64,000 nucleotides of DNA from an uncultured Lachnospiraceae bacterium (GTDB lineage Bacteria > Bacillota > Clostridia > Lachnospirales > Lachnospiraceae). Position numbers and translations under genes: made by a program. Shown here piece by piece: positions 36,798 through 45,517 of the stretch. The notes beneath the pieces are model-generated. The model was not told the origin of the DNA, did not search any database, and worked only from the letters and a program-made list of their open reading frames with translations. The stretch is from contig CATOPL010000012.1 in the NCBI GenBank assembly GCA_951802115.1, positions 1 through 64,000 of the forward strand, given 5' to 3'. Each line of letters starts with the position of its first letter. The stretch's first letter is position 1.

Positions 36798-36836
36798 TAT
36801 TTATAGAAAGAAAAAAGAGCAAAGGAATGAGGTACA

Positions 36837-37229
36837 ATGATTCATGCTTTATTGGATGCCCTTCGCAGGCAACAGATGGAACAATACGAAGAACAGACAG
36901 TCTATGAGCTGGATTACCGGAATCCTGCGATCAAGGATTCGGATGTACTGCTCATTAACCTGGCCGCAGAACATCTGGGAATTCAGAGGACCGTAGAACT
37001 GGCGCTGGCCTGTCACGCCAAAATTGTGTCGCTGATCCTCTGGGATCCGGAGAATTTCCACTCCATTCCCGGCGATGGTCTTTGCTTTGAAGACTGTCGA
37101 ACCATATCACTGGAACAGGCAGTGGTAGAATTTCAGGCCAGAAATATGGATCTGGTTTATATGCGGAATCCACAGGATGAGAACGGCGACCGGCTGATCC
37201 GGCTGGATTTCCAGAGTGAATGTGCCTGA
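36837..37229 (+). CDS. Small protein of unknown function downstream of an ECF-type promoter
   Basis: A 130-residue acidic protein. No domain was recognised; no membrane helix or signal peptide. Content is alpha/beta-like with a Cys pair (GLCFEDCRTI). The ATG follows AATGAGGTACA. It is preceded by an ECF-type promoter and ends before a strong terminator, so it is probably a single-gene transcript. It is a candidate target of one of the neighbouring ECF factors. Confidence 0.65.
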   Translation: MIHALLDALRRQQMEQYEEQTVYELDYRNPAIKDSDVLLINLAAEHLGIQRTVELALACHAKIVSLILWDPENFHSIPGDGLCFEDCRTISLEQAVVEFQARNMDLVYMRNPQDENGDRLIRLDFQSECA

Positions 37230-37300
37230 TGTCTATGAAGAATACGGCATCTGGCAGTCACCCTGCCAAACAACGACATTGTCTCAGGAGCAAAACATAA

Positions 37301-37348
37301 GGTGCACAGTCTTTGAAATTCTTTCACAGACTGTGCACCGTTTTTTTT
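37301..37348 (+). terminator. Strong intrinsic terminator
   Basis: GGTGCACAGTCT and AGACTGTGCACC form a 12-bp perfect stem followed by eight Ts. It ends the transcript of the upstream gene. Confidence 0.9.
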
Positions 37349-37544
37349 AAACTCTTTTTCCGGTATTATAATACCATAAAATCAGGAAAAAAACAAGAAT
37401 TGTAATCAAGGGAAGCGGAAGTTATAATGAAATCCTCTGCCGTTTATTCCTGTCTTTGGCGGAATCTGAATGATGCAAAAAGTGCGACGGTTGAGATTAT
37501 GGAATCTCGGTATGATGGTATATGAGCAAAGAAGGGGGAATTTT

Positions 37545-38081
37545 TTGGAAAGAAAGAACTGGATGGAGTTGGCGGTGGGTCAGGCACAGGTATCCCGGAT
37601 TATGGATACGAACCAGTATACGCAAAAGTACGGACTCACACTTTGCCAGCAGGAAGCGCATGAACTGATGGAGAAAAGAACACACACACTAATGGAGACA
37701 AAAAGGGTGGAATTCGGTGATAGTATTCTTCCGGCAATTATTTATGAATTCTGTGATTCTGCGTATATCCATCAGAGTGACTATGCAGAAACATTGTCCA
37801 GGCTTCAGGAAATTTTTTTCTATTATAAGAATGAGACTATGGACAGAGTGTCAGATGAAGAACTGCTGCATTTTATGAAGGAGCAGTTTGAAAGTATTTG
37901 TGAAGGAGATCTGGATTATCTGGCAGGCACATGTCTGGAAATATTTTCTCAGGCAGTAAGGGCCGGATACCGGGGGCATGAACAGACTGTGGGAAAAGGA
38001 ATTTATGAACAGTTTGACAAAGTGCCAAGATGGGACAGAGAATTGTATCAAAAAGCGCTGAGAGAATTATTCTGGGGGTAG
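37545..38081 (+). CDS. DUF6323 family protein
   Basis: About 178 residues from TTG 37545, which has AAGGGGG seven bases before; a longer frame starts with ATG 37470 but with a poor ribosome site. Motifs resembling DUF6323 include QKYGLTLCQQEAHELMEKR and VEFGDSILPAIIYEFCDSAY. It has no membrane segment. It is followed three bases later by the DUF6179 gene, so the pair is probably one operon. Function unknown. Confidence 0.75.
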   Translation: MERKNWMELAVGQAQVSRIMDTNQYTQKYGLTLCQQEAHELMEKRTHTLMETKRVEFGDSILPAIIYEFCDSAYIHQSDYAETLSRLQEIFFYYKNETMDRVSDEELLHFMKEQFESICEGDLDYLAGTCLEIFSQAVRAGYRGHEQTVGKGIYEQFDKVPRWDRELYQKALRELFWG

Positions 38082-38084
38082 AAT

Positions 38085-38927
38085 ATGGAGATGCGGACAG
38101 AAGAACAGATGGAAGAACTGCTGCCAATCGTGGCGAAGCTTTGCAGAAAATATACAGGAGGAGCAAATACTTCTGTTACCTATGAAAAAGCGCAGGAACT
38201 GATGGAAGCCGTTTTGTACTGTATTTGCGAGTATGAACAGGAACAGGCGTTTCTGCATGCACTGGCGGCAGAAGGAGGCAGAGGTCCGGAACAGATGTAT
38301 GAGGAGGGCTATCAGTTGGTCGTTCGGAAGGTGAAAAAGATGCGGGCATTTTATAATCATCTTTCAAAAAATTTCTGTTCTTATGGCTGTCGGAATTATG
38401 AGGATGTCATGAGAAAGGGAATGCCGGAATTTTTCCGCCGTTATGACGCCAGATTCGCTCCGCAGAAAACGATTTTGACTCTGGATTATCCAACGCTGCT
38501 GCCGATGGATGGACTTGCGGGAGTTGACGCCATTGAACAGTATCTAAGCTGTATTTCTTTGGAACAGAAATTTCTGGGAGCTTTCGATGAGCGCTATGTA
38601 TGCAGAGTATTCAGTGCTTACGACTGGAATTATAAAGAGAAGTTTTTCAATCTGTGCGGTATTTTTCTGAAAAATGTGCTGGGATGTATTCTGATGGGAA
38701 AACCCTTTCCGGATTCAACGACGCCGGAGCATCTGGAGCGCCTGGAACAGTGGAGCAGCGAACAGTCAGACGAAAAGATTCAGGATGCTCTGCGCAGAAT
38801 TTTAAAGCGGCTTGTAGAAGAGCGTTTCCAGGGCAACGATCTTCTGTTTGAATATCTGTCCGGAATGATTTCTGATCTGGCTTTTGAAATAAAAGTGTCC
38901 GGTTCTGCAGCAGTTTCATGGATATAA
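38085..38927 (+). CDS. DUF6179 family protein
   Basis: A 280-residue soluble protein. AGGANTSVTYEKAQELMEAV is written near the start as TGGANTSVTYEKAQELMEA, and LDYPTLLPMDGLAGVDAIEQ is central. These fit DUF6179, which commonly neighbours DUF6323 in Clostridia. Function is unknown. No catalytic motif was seen. Starts three bases after the DUF6323 stop, with a GGGGG site. Confidence 0.75.
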   Translation: MEMRTEEQMEELLPIVAKLCRKYTGGANTSVTYEKAQELMEAVLYCICEYEQEQAFLHALAAEGGRGPEQMYEEGYQLVVRKVKKMRAFYNHLSKNFCSYGCRNYEDVMRKGMPEFFRRYDARFAPQKTILTLDYPTLLPMDGLAGVDAIEQYLSCISLEQKFLGAFDERYVCRVFSAYDWNYKEKFFNLCGIFLKNVLGCILMGKPFPDSTTPEHLERLEQWSSEQSDEKIQDALRRILKRLVEERFQGNDLLFEYLSGMISDLAFEIKVSGSAAVSWI

Positions 38928-38998
38928 CAGGAAAACAATGCCAGGAAGAGTGTGGATGTTCTGTACCGTTACAGAAAATCTGCAGGAACCTTTAAGGA

Positions 38999-39017
38999 TT
39001 TATTAGGAATTTATTAG
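38999..39017 (+). promoter_or_regulatory. Direct repeat upstream of the VanG-like ligase
   Basis: TTTATTAG occurs at 38999-39006 and again at 39010-39017, exactly 11 bases apart (one helical turn). Direct repeats with 11-base spacing are typical of OmpR/PhoB-type regulator sites. It lies about 65 bases before the ligase start. A binding factor is not shown. Confidence 0.4.
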
Positions 39018-39081
39018 CGGGATATTAAAGTATGAAAACCTTCTGTTTGGTAAGATATTGCCAGTACAGGAGGTTTTTATA

Positions 39082-40131
39082 ATGATGAAGAAAAAGAAAA
39101 TTGCCGTATTGTTCGGCGGGTGTTCCACAGAATATGAGGTATCTCTGCAGTCAGCCTATGGAGTGATTACTCATATAAATGAGGAGAAATATGAACTTTT
39201 TATGATCGGCATTGCGAAAGACAGCGGGCAGTGGTTCTGGTATGACGGCGACACGAACAGAATTGCCAAAGATACCTGGGAAGGAAGCGGGGAATGTATT
39301 CCGGTCTTTGTTCCTACGGATAAAAGTGTACAGGGATTCTGTTATTTTAAAGACAACCGGGTGCACATACTTCATCTGGATGGTGTATTTCCGATTTTGC
39401 ATGGGAAGAACGGGGAAGACGGAACGGTCCAGGGGGCGCTGTCGCTGGCCGGGATTCCGGTAATCGGGTGCGGTATTTTAAGTTCTGCACTTTGTATGGA
39501 CAAGGAGGCAGCACACCGGACAGCAGTTCAGCAGGGAGTACCGGCGCCGGCATCCTGCGTAGTACGAAAACCTTATGACAAATTTCAGGTACAGACAGAT
39601 GCGAAGAAGCTTCGTTATCCGCTGTTTGTAAAACCAGTCCGCTCCGGTTCTTCATTTGGGATCACACTGGTCAGGCAGGAAGAAGAACTGATTCCTGCGC
39701 TGGAACGCGCTTTTCTGCATGACAGCATGGTTGTCATGGAAGAGAGGATTGAAGGTGTGGAAGTGGGATGCGCGGTGATCGGAACAGAAACACTGCTCAT
39801 TGGAGCAGTGGATGAAATTGAGCTGTCTGAAGGATTTTTTGATTATACGGAAAAATATACATTGAAAACATCTGCAATTCATGTGCCTGCAAGAGTTTCT
39901 GAAAAGACGGCCAGGCAGATTAAAAAGACAGCCGAGGTTCTTTACCGGACACTTGGTTGCAGCGGCTTTGCCAGAGTGGATATGTTTTTGACCAGAGAAG
40001 GAGAAATATATTTTAATGAGGTCAATACAATTCCCGGCTTTACGCTTCACAGCCGGTTTCCGAATATGATGAAGGCTGTCGGATATTCTTTTGAAGAAAT
40101 TGTGAACCGCATTCTCGAGGACAGTTTATAA
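39082..40131 (+). CDS. D-Ala-D-X ligase, VanG-like
   Basis: About 349 residues from ATG 39082 (CAGGAGG eight bases upstream). ATP-grasp ligase. The N-terminus IAVLFGGCSTEYEVSLQSAY and the loop VFPILHGKNGEDGTVQGALS are typical of Ddl/Van ligases. KPVRSGSSFGI binds ATP. The omega-loop region reads GFFDYTEKYTLK, with Tyr rather than the His of D-lactate ligases. ENEVNTIPGFT is present as NEVNTIPGFTLHSRFPNMM. Overall it resembles VanG, a D-Ala-D-Ser ligase. D-Ala-D-Ala activity is equally possible. Confidence 0.85.
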   Translation: MMKKKKIAVLFGGCSTEYEVSLQSAYGVITHINEEKYELFMIGIAKDSGQWFWYDGDTNRIAKDTWEGSGECIPVFVPTDKSVQGFCYFKDNRVHILHLDGVFPILHGKNGEDGTVQGALSLAGIPVIGCGILSSALCMDKEAAHRTAVQQGVPAPASCVVRKPYDKFQVQTDAKKLRYPLFVKPVRSGSSFGITLVRQEEELIPALERAFLHDSMVVMEERIEGVEVGCAVIGTETLLIGAVDEIELSEGFFDYTEKYTLKTSAIHVPARVSEKTARQIKKTAEVLYRTLGCSGFARVDMFLTREGEIYFNEVNTIPGFTLHSRFPNMMKAVGYSFEEIVNRILEDSL

Positions 40132-40239
40132 AACTGTCGTACAAAACCGTGTAATTGTTTGAGCGTCCTTTTGTTCACGGAGGATACGAACGTCCGGAAC
40201 GGATAAACGGTCTGATACTGTGCAGAAAGAAGTGGAAAT

Positions 40240-41364
40240 ATGTATAAAAAAGGAAGAGCTTGGGCGGAACTGTCCATGAATAATCTGCGTCATAATGTCA
40301 AGTTGTTTCAGTCACTGCTTCCGAAAGAATGTGCACTGATGCCGGCAGTAAAAGCCAATGCTTATGGACACGGTGCAGAGGAGATCGGAAAAGAACTTCA
40401 GAAACTGGGAATCCGGGATTACTGTGTGGCATCTGCAGAAGAGGGGGCCCGCCTGCGCCGGTCCGGCATTCATGGGCAGATTCTGATTCTTGGCTATACA
40501 CATCCAAAAGATTTTGAACTTTTAAGCGCTTATCGCCTGACACAGACGGTCGTAGACTGTGATTATGGAAAAGAACTGGAAGCCTACGGAAAGAAGCTTT
40601 TTGTTCATGCAGGTCTTGATACCGGAATGCATAGGCTGGGAATACCTTGCGAAGACTATAGCGGTATACGAAGTCTCTGGGACTGTAAACATCTACAGAT
40701 TACCGGCGTCTATACTCATCTTTGTACTTCGGACGGTGAGTCGGAAGAGGAGAAAAGTTATATGAAACTGCAGGAAATGCGTTTTCAGAAAGTTCTGAAT
40801 CGGCTGTACAAAGATGGAAAAAGAGGATTTTCCCCGCATATTCAGGGGAGTTACGGGGTATTATACAGGAATAACCTGACAGCGAGCTATGCGTTTGCCA
40901 GAGTTGGAATCGGTCTGTACGGAGTATTGAGCGAGTGTTCAGAAATACTGAGACAAAAATATGATCTGAAACCGGTGCTTTCTCTGAAAGCGAGAATCGA
41001 ATGTGTAAGAAGACTTGAACCAGGAGAAGGAGCGGGGTATGGACTTTCCTGGCGTACAGATTCCGTACGGATGCTGGCGGCGGTATCCATCGGATATGCA
41101 GATGGATTTCCACGGTCGCTGTCAAATAAAGGACATGCGTTGGTCCGGGGAAGGAAAGTCCCTGTTGTCGGAAGAATCTGTATGGATCAGCTGCTTCTGG
41201 ATGTAACCGAAGTGGAGAATGTAAGTCCGGGAGATGAGGCGGTATTCATCGGAACAAGCGGAAAACTTACGCTCAGAGCAGAAGAACTGGCGCAGGAAGC
41301 AGGAACCATCTCCAATGAAATTCTGAGCAGACTGGGGGAACGTCTTGTACGGGTGCCAGTCTGA
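40240..41364 (+). CDS. alr: Alanine racemase
   Basis: A 374-residue PLP enzyme. The PLP lysine is in PAVKANAYGHG (about residue 36), the catalytic Tyr in GAGYGLSWRTD, and GRICMDQLLLDVT closes the active site. It interconverts L- and D-alanine for the cell wall. It follows the ligase by 108 bases and likely supplies D-Ala to it. VanG clusters have a membrane-bound VanT serine racemase; this one has no membrane domain. ATG follows AGAAGTGG. Confidence 0.93.
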   Translation: MYKKGRAWAELSMNNLRHNVKLFQSLLPKECALMPAVKANAYGHGAEEIGKELQKLGIRDYCVASAEEGARLRRSGIHGQILILGYTHPKDFELLSAYRLTQTVVDCDYGKELEAYGKKLFVHAGLDTGMHRLGIPCEDYSGIRSLWDCKHLQITGVYTHLCTSDGESEEEKSYMKLQEMRFQKVLNRLYKDGKRGFSPHIQGSYGVLYRNNLTASYAFARVGIGLYGVLSECSEILRQKYDLKPVLSLKARIECVRRLEPGEGAGYGLSWRTDSVRMLAAVSIGYADGFPRSLSNKGHALVRGRKVPVVGRICMDQLLLDVTEVENVSPGDEAVFIGTSGKLTLRAEELAQEAGTISNEILSRLGERLVRVPV

Positions 41365-41403
41365 AAAGGGACTGTCCGCTGCATTTTCGGACAGTCCCTT
41401 TTC
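41364..41403. terminator. Bidirectional terminator between alr and nhaC
   Basis: AAAAGGGACTGTCCG and CGGACAGTCCCTTTT form a 15-bp perfect stem around an eight-base loop. The stem includes the last base of the alr stop codon. It serves both converging genes. Confidence 0.9.
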
Positions 41404-41418
41404 AGACACACTCCCATA

Positions 41419-42744
41419 TTATGCTTTTCTCTTTCTGGTAAAGATTGCTGCCAATACGCACAAAAGCAGCAGATATGGATAGAACAGGTACGGAATGATC
41501 TGAATCGAAGAGATTCCGGCAATCCCGGCTGCGATCAGAAGCTGAGCTCCATATGGAATGATGCCCTGCGCAATACAGGTGGAGATGTCCATAAGAGAGG
41601 CGGTCCTTTGAGGGGTAATCCCGTATTCCTTACGGATATCCGTGGCGATCGGCGCTGTTACCACGATAGCAACAGTATTATTTGCGGTGGAAATATCCAT
41701 CAGCATGGAGATCAGAATAATGCCGAGCTGGCCGCCTTTGGTACCGTGAAAATATTTTTTGATAAAGACAATGATCGCGTCAAATCCTCCATTGTATTTT
41801 ATAAGTGCGGATAACGCTGTGGCAAGTATGGTAACTGTGATCGTCTCATACATGCCGCTGACACCGCTTCCCATGGAGATAAATACATTATGTATATCGA
41901 TCGAGCCGGTACTAAGTCCGATCGACATACACAGAACCAACCCGAATCCAAGTACAATAAATACGTTGATTCCGAGCAGGGCTGCAATCAGAATGACAAA
42001 ATAAGGAAGGGCACGTGCAATATGAAATGGATATTCTCCAACCGCAGCCGGCTTTCCGGTCCAGGCAATGACAAGAAGAATCACGCAGGTAATCAGCGCC
42101 GCCGGCAGAGCGATGAGAAGATTTTCCCGAAACTTGTCCCGCATTTGACATCCCTGCGTTTTGGTTGCGGCGATGGTCGTATCAGAAATAAACGACAGAT
42201 TATCTCCGAACATGGAACCGCCTACCAGTGCACCGAAACAGAGCGGAAGAGACAGTCCGGCCGACTGTGAGATGCCAAGCGCCAGTGATCCCATGACAGT
42301 AATCGTTCCACAGGAGGTACCCATTGCCATGGATATGATGCAGGCGATCAGAAAAATACCAAGAACTGTCAGTCTGCCGGGAACGATATTCAGAAGCAGA
42401 TTTGCGGTATCTGCCGCGCAGCCTGAGGCAGAAGCTACACCGCTGAAAGCGCCTGCCAGCAGAAAGATAAAAATCATGGTTAAAATGTTGTCGTCTCCCA
42501 GGCCGGAAGCACAGATCTTCATCTTCTCATCAAATGAAACCGAACGGTTCTGGAACAGAGCAACGGCGATTGCCGCCATAAACGCAACGACTACAGACAT
42601 GACGTAAAACCCCTGAACGCCTTCCTGAGGCCGGATATATTCATAAAAAACGCCGACACCGATGTAGATGACCAGGAACACCAGGATTGGAAGCAGGGCA
42701 GAAACCCCTTTCTTTTTTTTCATAGATAAAATCTCCCTTTTCAT
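41419..42744 (-). CDS. nhaC: Na+/H+ antiporter, NhaC family
   Basis: A 441-residue membrane protein with about 11-12 helices. Typical segments are FGALVGGSMFGDNLSFISDT and AMGTSCGTITVMGSLALGIS. The half-repeat STANNTVAIVVTAPIATDIR is also characteristic. It exchanges Na+ for H+ at the membrane. ATG follows GGGAGAT on the minus strand; it converges with alr through the shared hairpin and diverges from the next small gene. Confidence 0.92.
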   Translation of the reverse strand: MKREILSMKKKKGVSALLPILVFLVIYIGVGVFYEYIRPQEGVQGFYVMSVVVAFMAAIAVALFQNRSVSFDEKMKICASGLGDDNILTMIFIFLLAGAFSGVASASGCAADTANLLLNIVPGRLTVLGIFLIACIISMAMGTSCGTITVMGSLALGISQSAGLSLPLCFGALVGGSMFGDNLSFISDTTIAATKTQGCQMRDKFRENLLIALPAALITCVILLVIAWTGKPAAVGEYPFHIARALPYFVILIAALLGINVFIVLGFGLVLCMSIGLSTGSIDIHNVFISMGSGVSGMYETITVTILATALSALIKYNGGFDAIIVFIKKYFHGTKGGQLGIILISMLMDISTANNTVAIVVTAPIATDIRKEYGITPQRTASLMDISTCIAQGIIPYGAQLLIAAGIAGISSIQIIPYLFYPYLLLLCVLAAIFTRKRKA

Positions 42745-42810
42745 AAATACTGTTTTTCTAAGGATACCATAAAACAGAGTTTTTTCCTATACATTTTTTA
42801 AAACAGGGTT

Positions 42811-42816
42811 TATAAT
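42811..42816 (+). promoter_or_regulatory. -10 box of the small-gene promoter
   Basis: TATAAT sits 42 bases before the start of the small gene at 42858, in the divergent gap. The -35 is weak. Confidence 0.4.
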
Positions 42817-42857
42817 AGTAACGACAGTTATCAATGGTGACAAAAGGAGGCCCTGTG

Positions 42858-43139
42858 ATGAATACAGTAGAATTGCTGGATGAACTTCAGAACCGTGCGC
42901 ATACAGATGAAACCCTGCGCAGAACGCTGCTGGAGACGAAAGCTCAGAAAAATCCGGTAGATGCGTTTTGCCGGAAATGCCAGGAACTGGGTTATCCGGT
43001 CTATGTGATGGATTTGATCAATGCCGGAGAAGAATTTTACGGAAATATGCGCCGCAGTACCAACGGCGGAGGCGAGAATTCTCCAAAGCTGGACGGGGAG
43101 GATGATTTTTATGAGTTGTTTATGGCAAGTCTTTTATAA
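42858..43139 (+). CDS. Small Nif11-like protein of unknown function
   Basis: About 93 residues from ATG 42858 (AAAGGAGG seven bases before). The N-terminal helix region ELLDELQNRAHTDETLRRTL and VDAFCRKCQELGYPVYVMDL resemble the Nif11-like leader fold. A GG motif in STNGGGENSP follows. The tail DDFYELFMASLL is hydrophobic-acidic. Nif11-type leaders carry peptide natural products, but no processing enzyme or modifying gene is nearby, so a non-leader role is just as likely. Similar small proteins occur in Lachnospiraceae. Confidence 0.6.
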   Translation: MNTVELLDELQNRAHTDETLRRTLLETKAQKNPVDAFCRKCQELGYPVYVMDLINAGEEFYGNMRRSTNGGGENSPKLDGEDDFYELFMASLL

Positions 43140-43201
43140 TACGTATGCATTTATCGAAACTTTAAAAATACAATGGGGCGTTCAAATACAGGAGAGATAA
43201 G

Positions 43202-43738
43202 ATGGATCAGAAAAAACTGGAAGAACAGATTACACAATATCCGGTCTTTGAATACGCTTTTGTCGATCCGGAGGATATCCCGTTTCTGGAACAGGTGCGT
43301 TATATCTGCCGGACCGAATGCCCGCAGTATGGAACCTCATGGTCCTGTCCTCCGGCTGTGGGAACTGTGGAGGAATGCAAGGAGAGGTGCCGGGTCTGTG
43401 CGGGCGGTTTTTTGTTTACGACAGTCGCCGAGGTCAATGACGCGGCAGATATGAAAGAAACACTGGCCACGCGGCTTGAACATGAAGAGATCACCCACGA
43501 AATAAGGGAACTGTTCCGTGAGCAGTGCAGGGAAGTTCTGGTACTGTCAACAGAGTCCTGTTCGGTCTGTGAAAAGTGTACATATCCGGATGCCTCCTGC
43601 CGGTTTCCCGAGCGGATGTTTCCCTGTGTGGAGAGCTATGGAATTCTTGTGACAGAGCTGGCTGAAAAATATAATATCACTTTTATGAACGGCGGTAACA
43701 TAGTGACCTGGTTCAGTCTGATTCTTTACCGTTTCTAG
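43202..43738 (+). CDS. DUF2284 metal-binding protein
   Basis: A 178-residue cysteine-rich protein. Cys clusters: CRTECPQYGTSWSCPP, CKERCRVCAGG, and CSVCEKCTYPDASCRFPER, followed by PCVESYGILVTELAEKYNI. These match DUF2284, predicted to bind metal ions or an iron-sulfur cluster. Ten or more Cys are conserved. ATG follows AGGAGAGATAAG. It is flanked by gene-free DNA on its right, so it is probably monocistronic with the Nif11-like gene or alone. Confidence 0.85.
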   Translation: MDQKKLEEQITQYPVFEYAFVDPEDIPFLEQVRYICRTECPQYGTSWSCPPAVGTVEECKERCRVCAGGFLFTTVAEVNDAADMKETLATRLEHEEITHEIRELFREQCREVLVLSTESCSVCEKCTYPDASCRFPERMFPCVESYGILVTELAEKYNITFMNGGNIVTWFSLILYRF

Positions 43739-44015
43739 AGCGTGTTACTGCTGATCTTGTACGGATTCCGTTGCAAATAGCAAGTGTAATTTCAAATGTG
43801 CGCTGCAGTGCTGATTTTTGATCCGGAATTCTAAGGCAAATATCATTTTGAAATCGGACAGCCAGCCCGGATTCCTGCCATGGGATTTTTGCGTGATGGA
43901 ATGGGGGATGTTTGAGCAGTACCAGGATCGTGCCTGAAAATTACTGCGGGAACCATCATGACATAAAAATACAGACCCTACATATATTTATAATAAATAT
44001 CCAGGCAGGTATGGA
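43739..44015. other. Spacer before yqfC
   Basis: About 277 bases with no gene-like frame and no clear structured element. A few short inverted repeats, none with a T-run. The region just before yqfC is AT-rich (TATATTTATAATAAATAT), which may hold its promoter. Confidence 0.5.
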
Positions 44016-44276
44016 ATGAAACTGAGAGAACAGATGGCAGAGAAGCTGAAGCTTCCAAAAGATCTGGTTCTGGGGGCAGCTGTTCTGACCGTTACCGGAA
44101 GAAGCGAGGCATATGTCGAAAATTACCGGGGAATTATTGAATACACGGAGAAACGGATACGCCTGCAGACAAAGACCTGCCAGATGACGCTGTGCGGGGA
44201 GCATCTGCATATTGATTATTACACAGAAGATGAGATGAAGATATCAGGCGAGATTGGAGAGATCCGTTATTGTTGA
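44016..44276 (+). CDS. yqfC: Sporulation protein YqfC (YabP/YqfC family)
   Basis: An 86-residue small beta-rich protein with the YabP/YqfC pattern: LPKDLVLGAAVLTVTGRSEA, YVENYRGIIEYTEKRIRL, and LCGEHLHIDYYTEDEMKISG. yqfC is a mother-cell (SigE-dependent in Bacillus) sporulation gene. It overlaps yqfD by seven bases, which is the usual arrangement. Detailed role is not established. Confidence 0.9.
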   Translation: MKLREQMAEKLKLPKDLVLGAAVLTVTGRSEAYVENYRGIIEYTEKRIRLQTKTCQMTLCGEHLHIDYYTEDEMKISGEIGEIRYC

Positions 44277-45511
44277 CGAGGTTTATAAAATTTCTGAAAG
44301 GCTATGTGGTGATACGTCTGTCCGGATATTCGCCGGAGCGTTTTCTGAATCTGTGCAGTCATCATCATATCATATTGTGGGGTCTTCGTTCCGTGGGAAC
44401 AGATTATGAGATGTGTATCAGTATCAGCGGCTTTCGCAGACTCCGGCCGCTGGTGCATAAGACAAGAACAAAGGCCGTGATCCTGGAAAGACACGGCCTT
44501 CCTTTTATTCTCTACCGCTACCGGAAACGGAAATTATTTGCAGGCGGGGCGCTCTTTGGAATGGCGCTTTTATATGTGTTGTCTTTGTTTATCTGGAATA
44601 TCCATGTAGAAGGCAATTACAGTCTGACCGACGAAGTGATACTGGCTTATCTGGAAAGCACAGGAGTGGTACATGGTATGGCAAAAAGAAATATTCACGG
44701 AGAGGAGATTGAGGCAGGACTCAGGGAATATTTTGAGGAGATTACCTGGACGTCAGCGGAGGTTAAAGGAACCCGTCTGATTATCCATATACAGGAAAAT
44801 GAAGACCAGGCTTTGGATACAATACCGGAGGAAGAACCGGCGGATCTGGTTTCCTCCGGGACAGGAACCATTGTATCCATGATAGTACGGAGCGGAACGC
44901 CTGCAGTCGCAGAAGGCATGGAAGTGCAGAAAGGAGATCTTCTGGTAGGAAGCCGGGTAGAGATTTTTGATGACGCCGGAGAGACTGCAAACGCCTATTA
45001 TGTGCACGCGGATGCGGATGTCCGTATTCGGAGAACAGAGCATTACAAAGAAACCTTTGATATGCATTATACAAAAAAAATATATACCGGAGAGACCAGA
45101 GACTCTTATTATCTGATGGTCGGACAAAAGAGAGTTCAGTTTCGGCTTTGGCATCCGGATGCATATGAGAAATCGGATTTTATCGCTGCAGAATATCCGC
45201 TTAAAATTACGGAGAATTTCTATCTGCCGGTTGTATTCGGTAAAAGTACCGAACAGGAGTATACAGAAGAAGAGGCAATCTATACAAAAGAAGAGGCGGT
45301 GGCGCGTGCAAAAGAGGACTGGGCGCTGTTTTTTGAAAAATTAAGAATAAAGGGACTTCAAATTATTGAAAATAATGTTAAAATAGATATCAGCGGAGGT
45401 GAATGTACAGCAGAAGGGGATTACACAGTAGAAGAATCGGCCGTACAGGAACAGGCTCCGGTCATCAAGATACCAGAACAGGCAGATGAGCCTGAAGCGG
45501 AAAGGGAATAG
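44270..45511 (+). CDS. yqfD: Sporulation protein YqfD
   Basis: A 413-residue protein starting at TTG 44270 (GGAGAG eight bases upstream). One membrane helix (about residues 85-108) after a cytoplasmic N-terminal part, then a POTRA-like segment (IHVEGNYSLTDEVILAYLES), then GTGTIVSMIVRSGTPAVAEG. The C-terminal tail is acidic. yqfD is a conserved sporulation gene of Firmicutes, next to yqfC and phoH. Its exact action is unresolved. Confidence 0.92.
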   Translation: MLTRFIKFLKGYVVIRLSGYSPERFLNLCSHHHIILWGLRSVGTDYEMCISISGFRRLRPLVHKTRTKAVILERHGLPFILYRYRKRKLFAGGALFGMALLYVLSLFIWNIHVEGNYSLTDEVILAYLESTGVVHGMAKRNIHGEEIEAGLREYFEEITWTSAEVKGTRLIIHIQENEDQALDTIPEEEPADLVSSGTGTIVSMIVRSGTPAVAEGMEVQKGDLLVGSRVEIFDDAGETANAYYVHADADVRIRRTEHYKETFDMHYTKKIYTGETRDSYYLMVGQKRVQFRLWHPDAYEKSDFIAAEYPLKITENFYLPVVFGKSTEQEYTEEEAIYTKEEAVARAKEDWALFFEKLRIKGLQIIENNVKIDISGGECTAEGDYTVEESAVQEQAPVIKIPEQADEPEAERE

Positions 45512-45517
45512 ACATAA

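Noticed and set aside
39082..41364. Complete vanG resistance operon
   Set aside because: vanXY, a membrane vanT and a neighbouring vanRS are missing; only a ligase and a soluble racemase are present.
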